Counted from the first letter of the stretch, positions 1 to 5,802 are shown. The stretch is DNA of 6,912 bases from Haloarculaceae archaeon (GCA_028274885.1 JAQCMX010000130.1:1-6912); one strand, 5' to 3'. The notes: generated by a model not told the origin, from the sequence alone. Program-made: numbers and translations.

Positions 1-16
1 ACGTGCGCTCGAAAAA

Positions 17-22
17 GGTAAG
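17..22 (+). promoter_or_regulatory. Possible TATA element for the DUF5611-type gene
   Basis: The stretch GAAAAAGGTAAG at 11-22 resembles the usual haloarchaeal arrangement of an A-rich BRE followed by a short T/A element. The GGTAAG core lies 25-30 bases before the ATG at 47, the spacing expected for a leaderless transcript. It is a weak match, and only 46 bases upstream are visible. Confidence 0.3.
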
Positions 23-46
23 AATGCCCCTCGCAAAGCCACGTCC

Positions 47-439
47 ATGCGAGAGTACAAGATGCGCCGGGGGGAATATCTCGAAGACCGGGTGGCGGAC
101 ATGGAGGCGTTCATCGAGGAGTATTTCGGTCCGATTACCGACGTGGAGCCGTACAACGACGGCGAACTGCATATAGTCGAGGACCCGGATAACCCGGTTT
201 TTTCCCGTGTTACGGCAGGAACTGTCGAGTACAGCAACAAGAAAGACAAAGTTGCTCTGCATATCGAGGAGCGTCCGGCCGAGAAGGTGATCGCCGACGG
301 CCACGTCGAGGCCGCCGAGGAGGCTGTTTCGCTGAAAAACGAGTTTCTCAAGGAAGCGACCGGCCGGGACGCCAAGGCCCGCCGCGAATCGATGAAACGA
401 TCTGTCGAGGACGACGAGGTCCCCGACGACGTTGCCTGA
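47..439 (+). CDS. DUF5611-type haloarchaeal protein of unknown function
   Basis: This encodes a 130-residue acidic protein. I recognise the opening MREYKMRRGEYLE as typical of the small archaeal family labelled DUF5611, whose members start this way, so the first ATG is preferred over the internal Met at residue 6. The body (about 10-90) reads as a compact alpha/beta fold with alternating strands and no membrane segment, signal peptide, cysteine cluster or catalytic motif. Residues 90-130 are a charged, helical and probably disordered tail ending in an Asp/Glu-rich stretch. The length fits the family. There is no known function and I do not propose one. It is a single gene converging on sepF with only 25 bases between the stop codons, so the two are neighbours rather than an operon. 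Confidence 0.85.
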   Translation: MREYKMRRGEYLEDRVADMEAFIEEYFGPITDVEPYNDGELHIVEDPDNPVFSRVTAGTVEYSNKKDKVALHIEERPAEKVIADGHVEAAEEAVSLKNEFLKEATGRDAKARRESMKRSVEDDEVPDDVA

Positions 440-443
440 CTGT

Positions 444-460
444 CCGACCGCGCGTCGGTC
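444..460. terminator. Possible bidirectional terminator hairpin between convergent genes
   Basis: In the 25-base gap between two convergent stop codons, 5-bp stems can form in two overlapping registers: CCGAC 444-448 with GTCGG 454-458, or GACCG 446-450 with CGGTC 456-460. The symmetry would serve both strands. There is no T-run after it, and archaeal termination depends mostly on T-rich tracts, so the role is only suggested. Confidence 0.25.
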
Positions 461-464
461 CGAT

Positions 465-824
465 CTAGATGCTGAGTCGCTCGCGGCTGATACCGACACC
501 AGCAGGTGTGATTATGAGCTGATCGTCGTCTTTCTGAACGATGTCACCACCGACCTCCTTGGCGACCTGTTTGAGTTCGTCGGTGATGTGTTCCATCGTC
601 CGGTCCTGTGTGGTGTGGCGGGTGATGTCGGCGATGACGATGTGGCCGTCGTAGACTGCGTCTTTGATTTCGATTGTATCGGTCTTGTCGCCGATCCGCG
701 CGATTTTGACCTCCATTTCCCCCTCGACCTCCTCGACGGTAAGATCCTCGGCGGTCAGTTCGACGTAATCCCCGGCCTGACGGGTTCCGCTGGTGTCCCC
801 GAAGATCTTGCTCATAAGTCCCAT
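465..824 (-). CDS. sepF: Archaeal cell division protein SepF
   Basis: SepF links the FtsZ division ring to the membrane. In Haloferax volcanii it is essential and recruits FtsZ2 to the division site (established for that species). The 119-residue product has the expected layout: a short N-terminal membrane-targeting segment (MGLMSKIFG, residues 1-9), a flexible linker (about 10-35) and the SepF/DUF552 core (about 37-117). The core carries recognisable stretches KDAVYDGHIVIADITR (54-69) and GGDIVQKDDDQLIITP (92-107). The start at 824 is preferred because it keeps the MGLMSK anchor typical of haloarchaeal homologues; Met4 is an alternative. A weak GGTGG ribosome-binding site lies 7 bases before the start. 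It follows the PUA-domain gene on the same strand after a 102-base gap with its own promoter-like element. The length is normal and no residues look unusual. Confidence 0.93.
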   Translation of the reverse strand: MGLMSKIFGDTSGTRQAGDYVELTAEDLTVEEVEGEMEVKIARIGDKTDTIEIKDAVYDGHIVIADITRHTTQDRTMEHITDELKQVAKEVGGDIVQKDDDQLIITPAGVGISRERLSI

Positions 825-847
825 ACGACTTCCACCGGCCGCCGGGC

Positions 848-860
848 GCTTAGGCTTTAC
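848..860 (-). promoter_or_regulatory. Probable sepF promoter (BRE/TATA)
   Basis: Read on the minus strand this is GTAAAGCCTAAG, a form close to the haloarchaeal GAAANCCTTAAG pattern, placed about 25-36 bases before the sepF ATG. It suggests sepF can be transcribed independently of the upstream PUA gene. Confidence 0.4.
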
Positions 861-926
861 GTCAGACAGGACCCAACGTGTTGTGACTGTGCGCCCACAA
901 CCCGGCTTGGGCCGTCGACTCCTGGC

Positions 927-1406
927 TTACACCGACAGTTCATAGAGGTCGTCGCCGACGTGGTGTAGCGATTCCACTACCCGCCCCTCCTCGCCGACCA
1001 TCTCCGTGCCAGCGACCCTGGCGCGGCCGACAGCGAGGAACTTGCCGTGGCTCTGTTCATTTACGACAACGAGATCACCCGCCGCAATATCGCCATCCGC
1101 CTGGACAATCCCCGGGCGCATGATGTCCGCGCCGTTTGAGACAAACTCGATTGCCCCGGCGTCGACTGTGACGACGTGTTTCTCCGGCGGGCGGGCGTTT
1201 GCCCCTCTGACTGTCACGAACGGATCGTCGTCGAAATACACCACGAGCGGGCTGCCGTCGACCAGCACCACGTCCCAGCCGCTGTCCTCGAGTTCGACCT
1301 TCTCGAAGGAGTCTGCGTCGAGGGAAACGCCCAGTTCCTCCCGGAGTGTCTCCCGGATCTCGCCGATAGCGTCCGAGCGGAGGTGGTGTCGGGATTTGAT
1401 ATCCAT
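927..1406 (-). CDS. PUA-domain RNA-binding protein (MCT-1/Tma20-like, COG2016 type)
   Basis: This 159-residue protein has an N-terminal basic/helical pre-PUA segment (about 1-70, opening MDIKSRHHLRSD). A PUA domain follows (about 77-155), with the conserved pattern VTVDAGAIEFVSNGADIMRPGI beginning at residue 79 and AAGDLVVVNE at 108-117. The PUA fold binds structured RNA. This two-part architecture matches the archaeal relatives of eukaryotic MCT-1/Tma20, which act in translation initiation and ribosome recycling. A role on tRNA or the ribosome is therefore likely by family, but no enzyme domain is attached and the exact RNA target is unknown. The start at 1406 is supported by a well-placed TATA-like element and by the N-terminal match. 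It precedes sepF and is divergent from the RNase R gene. The alternative reading, a stand-alone PUA fragment of a tRNA-guanine transglycosylase, is less likely given its complete N-terminus. Confidence 0.85.
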   Translation of the reverse strand: MDIKSRHHLRSDAIGEIRETLREELGVSLDADSFEKVELEDSGWDVVLVDGSPLVVYFDDDPFVTVRGANARPPEKHVVTVDAGAIEFVSNGADIMRPGIVQADGDIAAGDLVVVNEQSHGKFLAVGRARVAGTEMVGEEGRVVESLHHVGDDLYELSV

Positions 1407-1423
1407 ATCCGAGTGTTACGTGC

Positions 1424-1434
1424 CCGAAAAATAA
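1424..1434 (-). promoter_or_regulatory. TATA-like promoter of the PUA-domain gene
   Basis: On the minus strand the sequence reads TGTTTATTTTTC. The TTTATT core is about 23-28 bases before the ATG at 1406, matching leaderless haloarchaeal promoters. It is the most A/T-rich spot in this divergent intergenic region. Confidence 0.55.
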
Positions 1435-1516
1435 ACACCTCGTTCCATCCGCCGGGAACGGTCCCGCGTGGAGATGGAACCGACCGCGTCCAGTCCACCC
1501 CGGTCGGTCGACACGA

Positions 1517-1523
1517 CTAATTA
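1517..1523 (+). promoter_or_regulatory. TATA-like promoter of the RNase R gene
   Basis: CTAATTA lies 22-28 bases before the ATG at 1545, the spacing of a leaderless haloarchaeal transcript, and no Shine-Dalgarno sequence is seen before the ATG. The two divergent TATA elements at 1424-1434 and 1517-1523 together explain most of the 138-base gap. Confidence 0.5.
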
Positions 1524-1544
1524 CCGCCTGCCCGTACCCACTGT

Positions 1545-2852
1545 ATGACCAACTCAAAGCAGGCCGAGGCCGGAACCGCCGACTCACAGGGCCCGGTCGA
1601 AATCGACGAGGAAATGGCCCGCCACCTGGCGAACAAACGGGAGGAACTTTTCGAAAAGTTCGAAATTCCGGACGCGTTTCCCCCGGAGGTCCTTGAGGAG
1701 GCCGAGGAGCGATCCGAGAACATCGGCGCCCAGATCAGTGCGGAAGTCGACGAACGGCGGGACCTGCGTGATCTAACGACCTGGACGACCGATCCCATCG
1801 ACGCACAGGACTTCGACGACGCGATTTCGGTGGAAAAACGCGACGACGAGTACGTGCTGTGGGTCCACATCGCCGACGTGACCCACTACGTCACCCCCGA
1901 GACGGCGATGTGGGACGAGGCGCGCCAGCGGGCAAACACCGTCTATCTCCCCGGCTACACCGTCCACATGCTCCCCCCAATCCTCGCTGAAACTGTCTGC
2001 TCGCTGGTCCCTCACGAGGACCGACTCGCCCACACCGTGGAGATGCACCTCGATCCGGACGGTCTCGGCTACGAGGAGATCGACATCTACAAATCGGTCG
2101 TCCGAAGCGACGCGCGCCTGACCTACACCGAGTGTGAAAACATCTTGGAGGACGCCGACGCAGCCGGAGAGTTCCTCGAGGATCCCGAGGTCGACCTCGC
2201 GGCGAAGACAGAACTCGTCTGGCAACTCGCAGACCGGATGCACGAACAGCGCAAGGCCGACGGCTCGCTCGTGCTCAATCCGCGACGGGATCGCGCCCAC
2301 ACCATCATCGAGGAGTGTATGCTAAAGGCAAACAAGGCCGTCACCCACGAACTGATGTGGGACCGCGGGGTCGAGGCGATGTACCGGGTCCATCCCCAGC
2401 CCGCACCCGAGGAGTGGAGCGACGCGCTCCGGGAGATACAGGACCTCGACGGCGTCTCGATACCCGGGGACAAGTGGGACGAACCACGCAAGGCGGTCAA
2501 CGCGACGCTTGAAAAAGCCCCCGAACGACAACTCGACAAGATCCAGTGGGCGGTGATGAAGGTGATGCCCCGTGCGAAGTATATGAACGATCCTTTCGGT
2601 GGCCACCACGCGCTCAACTTCGAAATCTACGGCCACTTTACCTCACCGATCCGGCGACTCTCGGATCTGATCAACCACTGGATCGTCGATACGAACGACG
2701 TCCCCGCCGATCTGATCGCCTTGTGTGATCACGCCTCCGACCGACAGGGTGACGCCGAACAGTGCGAGCGCGAGTACAAACAGTTCCTCGAGGAGGTCGG
2801 ACTCGACCCGAATGCGGTCAACAACCGGGGGATCGAAGTCGTCGATGAGTGA
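1545..2852 (+). CDS. rnr: RNase R-type 3'-5' exoribonuclease (RNB domain only)
   Basis: This RNase II/R-family enzyme degrades RNA processively from the 3' end in the cytoplasm. Haloarchaea lack the archaeal exosome, and RNase R is the essential exoribonuclease described in Haloferax volcanii. The 435-residue product is nearly all RNB catalytic domain. The metal-binding motif DPIDAQDFDDA (83-93) supplies Asp83, Asp89, Asp91 and Asp92, with the same spacing as Asp201, 207, 209 and 210 of E. coli RNase II. NTVYLPGYTVHMLP (131-144) and HFTSPIRRLSDLINHW (364-379) are the other signature blocks; Arg370 corresponds to the catalytic-site arginine of SPIR. There are no N-terminal cold-shock domains and no C-terminal S1 domain, so it is much shorter than bacterial RNase R (about 800 residues) but normal for haloarchaea. 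It converges on the L15e gene with a 53-base gap. Confidence 0.95.
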   Translation: MTNSKQAEAGTADSQGPVEIDEEMARHLANKREELFEKFEIPDAFPPEVLEEAEERSENIGAQISAEVDERRDLRDLTTWTTDPIDAQDFDDAISVEKRDDEYVLWVHIADVTHYVTPETAMWDEARQRANTVYLPGYTVHMLPPILAETVCSLVPHEDRLAHTVEMHLDPDGLGYEEIDIYKSVVRSDARLTYTECENILEDADAAGEFLEDPEVDLAAKTELVWQLADRMHEQRKADGSLVLNPRRDRAHTIIEECMLKANKAVTHELMWDRGVEAMYRVHPQPAPEEWSDALREIQDLDGVSIPGDKWDEPRKAVNATLEKAPERQLDKIQWAVMKVMPRAKYMNDPFGGHHALNFEIYGHFTSPIRRLSDLINHWIVDTNDVPADLIALCDHASDRQGDAEQCEREYKQFLEEVGLDPNAVNNRGIEVVDE

Positions 2853-2912
2853 GGTGACAGACCCTAACCGCCCGAGAACTGGACATACCTCACAGCTCGG
2901 AAAGGTTACCTC
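2851..2912. other. Short convergent gap with nested inverted repeats
   Basis: Between the stop codons of the RNase R and L15e genes two 5-bp complementary pairs are nested: GAGGT 2851-2855 with ACCTC 2908-2912, and CCGAG 2872-2876 with CTCGG 2896-2900. They could form a weak terminator-like fold, but the stems are short and there is no T-run. Confidence 0.2.
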
Positions 2913-3496
2913 CCGCTGTTGCGATCGCCACCGACGCTCGGGCGGGTGTGTTCGGTCCCCTTTCCTTTGGTTCCCAGGCCGCGGTTTCGCTTTCCGGCAC
3001 CGGTCAGACCCCGGAGCGTTCGGCCACGGTGATCGTCGTCACAGATCCAACTGAGGTCGTCGTCGTTTTCGATGGCCGGATGATTGGGGTCGACCATGAT
3101 CACCTCGTGCCACTTCTGGGAACCGTCCTCTCCAACCCAGTAGGAGTTGAGCACGCGCAGATTCGGGTAGACGCGTGCACAACGCTCCTCGGAGACGCGC
3201 TGGATGTTCTTGCGCCGCGTGACGCGGGTCACGCCCTGACGCTTGGAGCGTCGACCCTTATTGAACCGACTCTTGCGCGCGCTGCCCTTGCGGACGCTGA
3301 CGCGAGCGACCACGACGCCCTGTTTTGCCTTGTAGCCTTGCGAGCGGGCCTTGTCCAGTCTGGTCGGGCGATCGATGCGCTCGACCGCGCCCTGCTCGCG
3401 CCACTCCTGGGTTCGTTGCCACTGTAGTTCCGCCAATTTGCCGTCGTCCGGTTCCTTCCATGCGTCCCGGATGTGCGAGTAGAAGCTTCGTGCCAT
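2906..3496 (-). CDS. rpl15e: 50S ribosomal protein L15e
   Basis: This is a large-subunit ribosomal protein shared by archaea and eukaryotes that binds 23S rRNA. The 196-residue product opens MARSFYSHIRDAWK. It carries the family's basic RNA-binding segments, notably RPTRLDKARSQGYKAKQG (43-60) and a run rich in Arg/Lys around 70-100, followed by LRVLNSYWVGEDGSQKW (about 113-129) and VDPNHPAIENDDDLSWIC. The C-terminus is a disordered Gly/Arg-rich tail typical of haloarchaeal L15e. The reading frame stays open 60 codons upstream, but the start at 3496 is chosen because the family begins at MARSFY and because GGTGAT lies 4 bases before it. The upstream residues are not conserved protein. It stands alone rather than in a ribosomal operon and converges on the RNase R gene. 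Confidence 0.97.
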   Translation of the reverse strand: MARSFYSHIRDAWKEPDDGKLAELQWQRTQEWREQGAVERIDRPTRLDKARSQGYKAKQGVVVARVSVRKGSARKSRFNKGRRSKRQGVTRVTRRKNIQRVSEERCARVYPNLRVLNSYWVGEDGSQKWHEVIMVDPNHPAIENDDDLSWICDDDHRGRTLRGLTGAGKRNRGLGTKGKGTEHTRPSVGGDRNSGR

Positions 3497-3500
3497 GTCT

Positions 3501-3506
3501 ATCACC
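3501..3506 (-). promoter_or_regulatory. Ribosome-binding site of L15e
   Basis: GGTGAT on the minus strand, 4 bases before the ATG, is complementary to ATCACC near the 3' end of archaeal 16S rRNA. It fixes the L15e start within a longer open frame and implies that this mRNA has a 5' leader rather than being leaderless. Confidence 0.6.
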
Positions 3507-3530
3507 ACGGACGTTTGATGGTTCAGCCCT

Positions 3531-3547
3531 CGGCGGCCGTGCCGCCG
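3531..3547 (-). repeat. Perfect GC hairpin in the probable L15e leader
   Basis: CGGCGGC (3531-3537) and GCCGCCG (3541-3547) are perfect complements around a 3-base loop. In L15e mRNA this would be a very stable stem ending 34 bases before the start codon and 24 bases before the ribosome-binding site. It could be a regulatory leader element; no T-run follows on either strand, so a simple terminator is less likely. Confidence 0.5.
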
Positions 3548-3679
3548 TGCGAGGTTTCTTCTGGGGAACTCTGTCGCGTTTGACCCGTGGGATCTCGCAG
3601 GCCACATCCCGTCCTGCACAGGCAGGTGCCCACTGGTGCCCGTCGTCCAGCGAGATACCGATTTTACCCCGCTCACAGA

Positions 3680-3693
3680 TTAAAGAGCTTCGA
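3680..3693 (-). promoter_or_regulatory. Candidate L15e promoter
   Basis: The minus strand reads GAAGCTCTTTAATCTG here, a good fit to the haloarchaeal GAAnCnCTTTAA pattern. No comparable element exists 25-30 bases before the L15e start. Transcription from here would start near 3660 and give a leader of about 160 bases. A second A/T-rich stretch, GGTAAAATCG at about 3660-3669, could also serve. Confidence 0.4.
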
Positions 3694-3899
3694 ACTCGGT
3701 CCGCCCGGAAACCCCAACCGCCTCGCTGGCACTGACGATCAGGGTACCAACAGCCGCCACACCGTAGAGTCACCGTCGATCGAAACCAGTACGTGCAAGG
3801 CGAAGCTGTCAACGTCAACGGCGGGATGGTGCCGTCGTCCGAATCCGTCGAGACTCCTGAGACCGAAACCACTTCCCGCCGTCCACGCCAGGTATCCAC

Positions 3900-4796
3900 A
3901 TGGACATCTGTGTGTTCGGGGCTGGCAGCCTCGGGAGCCTGATCGGGGGTCTGCTCGCTCGGGAACACGAGGTGGTACTCGTCGGCCGGGAGCCACACGT
4001 CGACAGGGTGAACGCGGCGGGACTCACCATCACCGGAGTCTTCGAGGAACGGGTGGTTCCGGAGGCCAAAACGGCGCCACCAGCGCGGGCCGACCTCGCT
4101 GTCGTGACGGTAAAAGCCTTCGACACGGACGCGGCCGCACGCGAGCTCTCGGCGTGTGAGCTAGGTGGGGCCCTCTCCTTACAAAACGGGATGGGAAACG
4201 AGGCGAAACTCGCCGCAAATCTTGGGTGTCCGGTGCTCGCGGGGACCTGTACCTACGGCGCACGTCTCGAATCCCCGGGCGTGGTCGCGTGTACCGGTAC
4301 CGGTGAGGTGGTGCTGGGTCCGCGTGAAGGCGGGTCGTCGGTGCTTGCCGACCGTGTCGGTGAGGCCTTCCGATCTGCGGGAATCGAGACGGACAGTGCG
4401 AAGGATATGCCCGACAGACTCTGGGAGAAACTGGCGGTCAACGCGGCGATCAACGCGACGACAGCCCTCGCGCGGGTCCCAAACGGCGCCCTGGTCGACG
4501 GCCCTGGCTGTGACGTGGCACGCCAGGCAGCCCGGGAGACTGCCCGGGCCGCCCGGTCGGCCGGGACCGATCTCGCCCGATCGGCCGCCGTAGAGACCGC
4601 CCTCGAGGTGGCCACGGCGACCGCCGAGAACACCTCCTCGATGCACCAGGACGTGCAGGATCGAAAGCGAACCGAGATCGACGCGATCAACGGCTACGTC
4701 GTCCAGCAGGCCGACCGGCCGGTCCCGGTCAACCGGACACTGACCGAACTCGTTCGCGCCTGGGAACACGAACGGGGACTCCGTCCGGACGGCTAA
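3900..4796 (+). CDS. panE: 2-dehydropantoate 2-reductase (ketopantoate reductase)
   Basis: This enzyme reduces ketopantoate to pantoate with NAD(P)H (EC 1.1.1.169), a cytoplasmic step towards coenzyme A. The 298-residue product has an N-terminal Rossmann domain starting MDICVFGAGSLGSL, with Gly7, Gly9 and Gly12 forming the nucleotide-binding turn, then VKAFDT (71-76) and LQNGMG (94-99). The C-terminal helical domain carries EKLAVNAAINATTAL (176-190) and SSMHQDVQDRKRTEIDAINGY (246-266). Judging by motif alignment, Lys72, Asn96, Lys177, Asn181, Asn185, Ser247 and Glu259 match the active-site residues of the E. coli enzyme (its Lys72, Asn98, Lys176, Asn180, Asn184, Ser244, Glu256), so it should be active. 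The start fits the family and has AGGT 6 bases before it. The gene is monocistronic here. Its TAA stop touches the 77-bp palindromic element. Confidence 0.94.
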   Translation: MDICVFGAGSLGSLIGGLLAREHEVVLVGREPHVDRVNAAGLTITGVFEERVVPEAKTAPPARADLAVVTVKAFDTDAAARELSACELGGALSLQNGMGNEAKLAANLGCPVLAGTCTYGARLESPGVVACTGTGEVVLGPREGGSSVLADRVGEAFRSAGIETDSAKDMPDRLWEKLAVNAAINATTALARVPNGALVDGPGCDVARQAARETARAARSAGTDLARSAAVETALEVATATAENTSSMHQDVQDRKRTEIDAINGYVVQQADRPVPVNRTLTELVRAWEHERGLRPDG

Positions 4797-4872
4797 TACT
4801 GTTGGCTGTAACTGATCTACGATATTCGCCACCACGCGGCGAAGTTCTTGAAAGACGTACAGCCAACAGTAT
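4796..4872. mobile_element. 77-bp MITE-like imperfect palindrome with 15-bp terminal repeats
   Basis: ATACTGTTGGCTGTA (4796-4810) is repeated as its exact reverse complement at 4858-4872. A second inverted pair, TTCGCC 4825-4830 and GGCGAA 4838-4843, has the same centre (4834), so the whole unit is one imperfect palindrome rather than two chance repeats. The arms between them pair only partly. Size, perfect ends and A/T-containing termini in a GC-rich setting suggest a miniature non-autonomous element or repetitive palindromic unit. If the ends are CTGTTGG and CCAACAG, the flanks are TA on both sides, as left by Tc1/mariner-IS630-type insertion, but TA is self-complementary so this is not proof. 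It separates the convergent panE and ParA-like genes and could also act as a terminator. I cannot assign it to a named family. Confidence 0.6.
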
Positions 4873-4927
4873 GAGACACGGTCTATCTACGGGGGCGGGC
4901 GAATCCAGCGGCGACCCAACGTCATCC

Positions 4928-5659
4928 TCAGAGCAATCCGGAGAAGCGGCCACCGTCCGGAAACTCCAGATCGAGTGTGGTTCCGAGACCGGTCTCGACC
5001 GCTCGGGCAACGGCCGGGGCGAACGACTCGTCGGGGGGGACACACGCCGGCCCCGCACGCGGATCGGACAGGTCCGCTTCGGGGACCGCCCTGTCCCCGT
5101 CAGCGAGCGGATCGTCGCCGGCCCGGTTGACGATCACTGCCGTGACCTCGACGCCGAGGTCGGCGAACCGATCGCGGGTCAACGCGAGTGCGTCACGACC
5201 CCGCGGAGAGTCGGTCGTCACGATCGCGCGGCGATCGGCCGCGTTGACCGCGGCAACCGCCTGGTTCGATCCGATTGGCGGGGTATCGACCAGTACCACG
5301 TCACAGGACAGTGAGACGGCTGCGAGCTGTCGTTCGAACCGCTGTGCTGCACCGGCCGTCTTTGCACGCGCGAGACGCTCGAATGGCGCGCGGGCGGGAC
5401 ACAGCGCAAGACGCCCCGGCAGGTCCGCGGGATGGTCCAGCAGTGCGTCCTCGAGCGATACGTCGTCGGTCACGACAGCTGTCACGTCGTGTTCGATCGC
5501 CCCCGGGAGGTACGACCGCAGTCCCTGCGTCTCGAAGGCCGCGTCGAAGATCACCACGTCGCGGCCGGCGCGGGAAAGCGTCGCCCCAAACTCCAGTGTG
5601 AGCCGAGTCGTCCCGACGCCGCCGGCAGCGCCAACCACAGCCAGTGTCTGGGTCGCCAT
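4928..5659 (-). CDS. ParA/MinD-like P-loop protein with degenerate Walker A motif
   Basis: This 243-residue protein belongs to the SIMIBI-class ParA/MinD group by overall layout. Residues 6-20 form strand 1 and the P-loop; VVIFDAAFETQG (35-46) is the Walker A' region with Asp39; DVVLVDTPPIGSNQAVAAVN (120-139) is Walker B with Asp125; IVNRA (176-180) is the usual adenine-side Asn position. The P-loop reads GAAGGVGTTR (10-19). Compared with the family pattern KGGVGKTT, the signature lysine is Ala12 and the main Walker A lysine is Thr17, so ATP hydrolysis may be weak or lost. I recall similar AGGxGTTR sequences in other haloarchaeal ParA-like proteins, which would make it a subfamily trait rather than damage. 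No ParB gene is beside it. It may position or regulate a partner, but that is unknown. The start has a strong TATA box and no leader. Confidence 0.82.
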   Translation of the reverse strand: MATQTLAVVGAAGGVGTTRLTLEFGATLSRAGRDVVIFDAAFETQGLRSYLPGAIEHDVTAVVTDDVSLEDALLDHPADLPGRLALCPARAPFERLARAKTAGAAQRFERQLAAVSLSCDVVLVDTPPIGSNQAVAAVNAADRRAIVTTDSPRGRDALALTRDRFADLGVEVTAVIVNRAGDDPLADGDRAVPEADLSDPRAGPACVPPDESFAPAVARAVETGLGTTLDLEFPDGGRFSGLL

Positions 5660-5681
5660 GCGCCTGGATGACTCCGTCTAG

Positions 5682-5689
5682 TATATAAA
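5682..5689 (-). promoter_or_regulatory. Strong TATA box of the ParA-like gene
   Basis: TTTATATA on the minus strand lies 23-30 bases before the ATG at 5659, so the transcript is probably leaderless. It is the clearest TATA box in the window. Read on the plus strand it is TATATAAA, but it is 114 bases from the PDCD5 start, so it more likely serves the minus-strand gene. Confidence 0.7.
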
Positions 5690-5802
5690 GATACGGAAAT
5701 CACTGTTCCGTGCGTGGTGTCGTGGCGTGGACCGACGTGTTCGCCGACTGGTACAGCTTCGGTCCCGTAATCGTTTTGCCGTGGACTCGCTAATGAACGT
5801 AT

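Larger units (their letters stand above)
3497..3899. other. 403-base gap: probable L15e leader, hairpins, no supported gene
   Basis: Both strands have open frames here, but none shows domain-like sequence, a start with good signals, or the codon use of its neighbours. No tRNA, SRP RNA or RNase P RNA signature is visible. The L15e-proximal half (to about 3690) looks like its 5' leader and promoter. It contains a 7-bp stem (3531-3547), a 5-bp stem (3613-3626) and a 7-base direct repeat GGTGCCC at 3625-3631 and 3635-3641. The panE-proximal half (about 3740-3899) shows nothing firm except an AGGT 6 bases before the panE ATG. Confidence 0.5.

Noticed and set aside
3497..3676. 60-codon N-terminal extension of L15e
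   Set aside because: The family starts at MARSFY, a ribosome-binding site lies just before that Met, and the extension has no conserved sequence.
3684..3704. GAGCTTCGAACTC, resembling a tRNA T-arm
   Set aside because: Only about 3 bp pair around TTCGAAG in the correct orientation, and no acceptor, D or anticodon stems can be placed around it.
3587..4159. Long plus-strand open frame overlapping the panE start
   Set aside because: It overlaps the clear panE gene in another frame and its product is Arg/Pro/Gly-rich low-complexity sequence, typical of an out-of-frame reading in GC-rich DNA.
4179..4835. Minus-strand frame starting inside the 77-bp palindrome and running through panE
   Set aside because: It was considered as a transposase remnant linked to the palindrome, but it is antisense to the intact panE gene and shows no transposase motifs.
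4977..5681. Plus-strand frames antisense to the ParA-like gene
   Set aside because: They are Ser/Arg/Thr-rich mirror readings of the minus-strand gene, which has clear motifs, a TATA box and a proper start.
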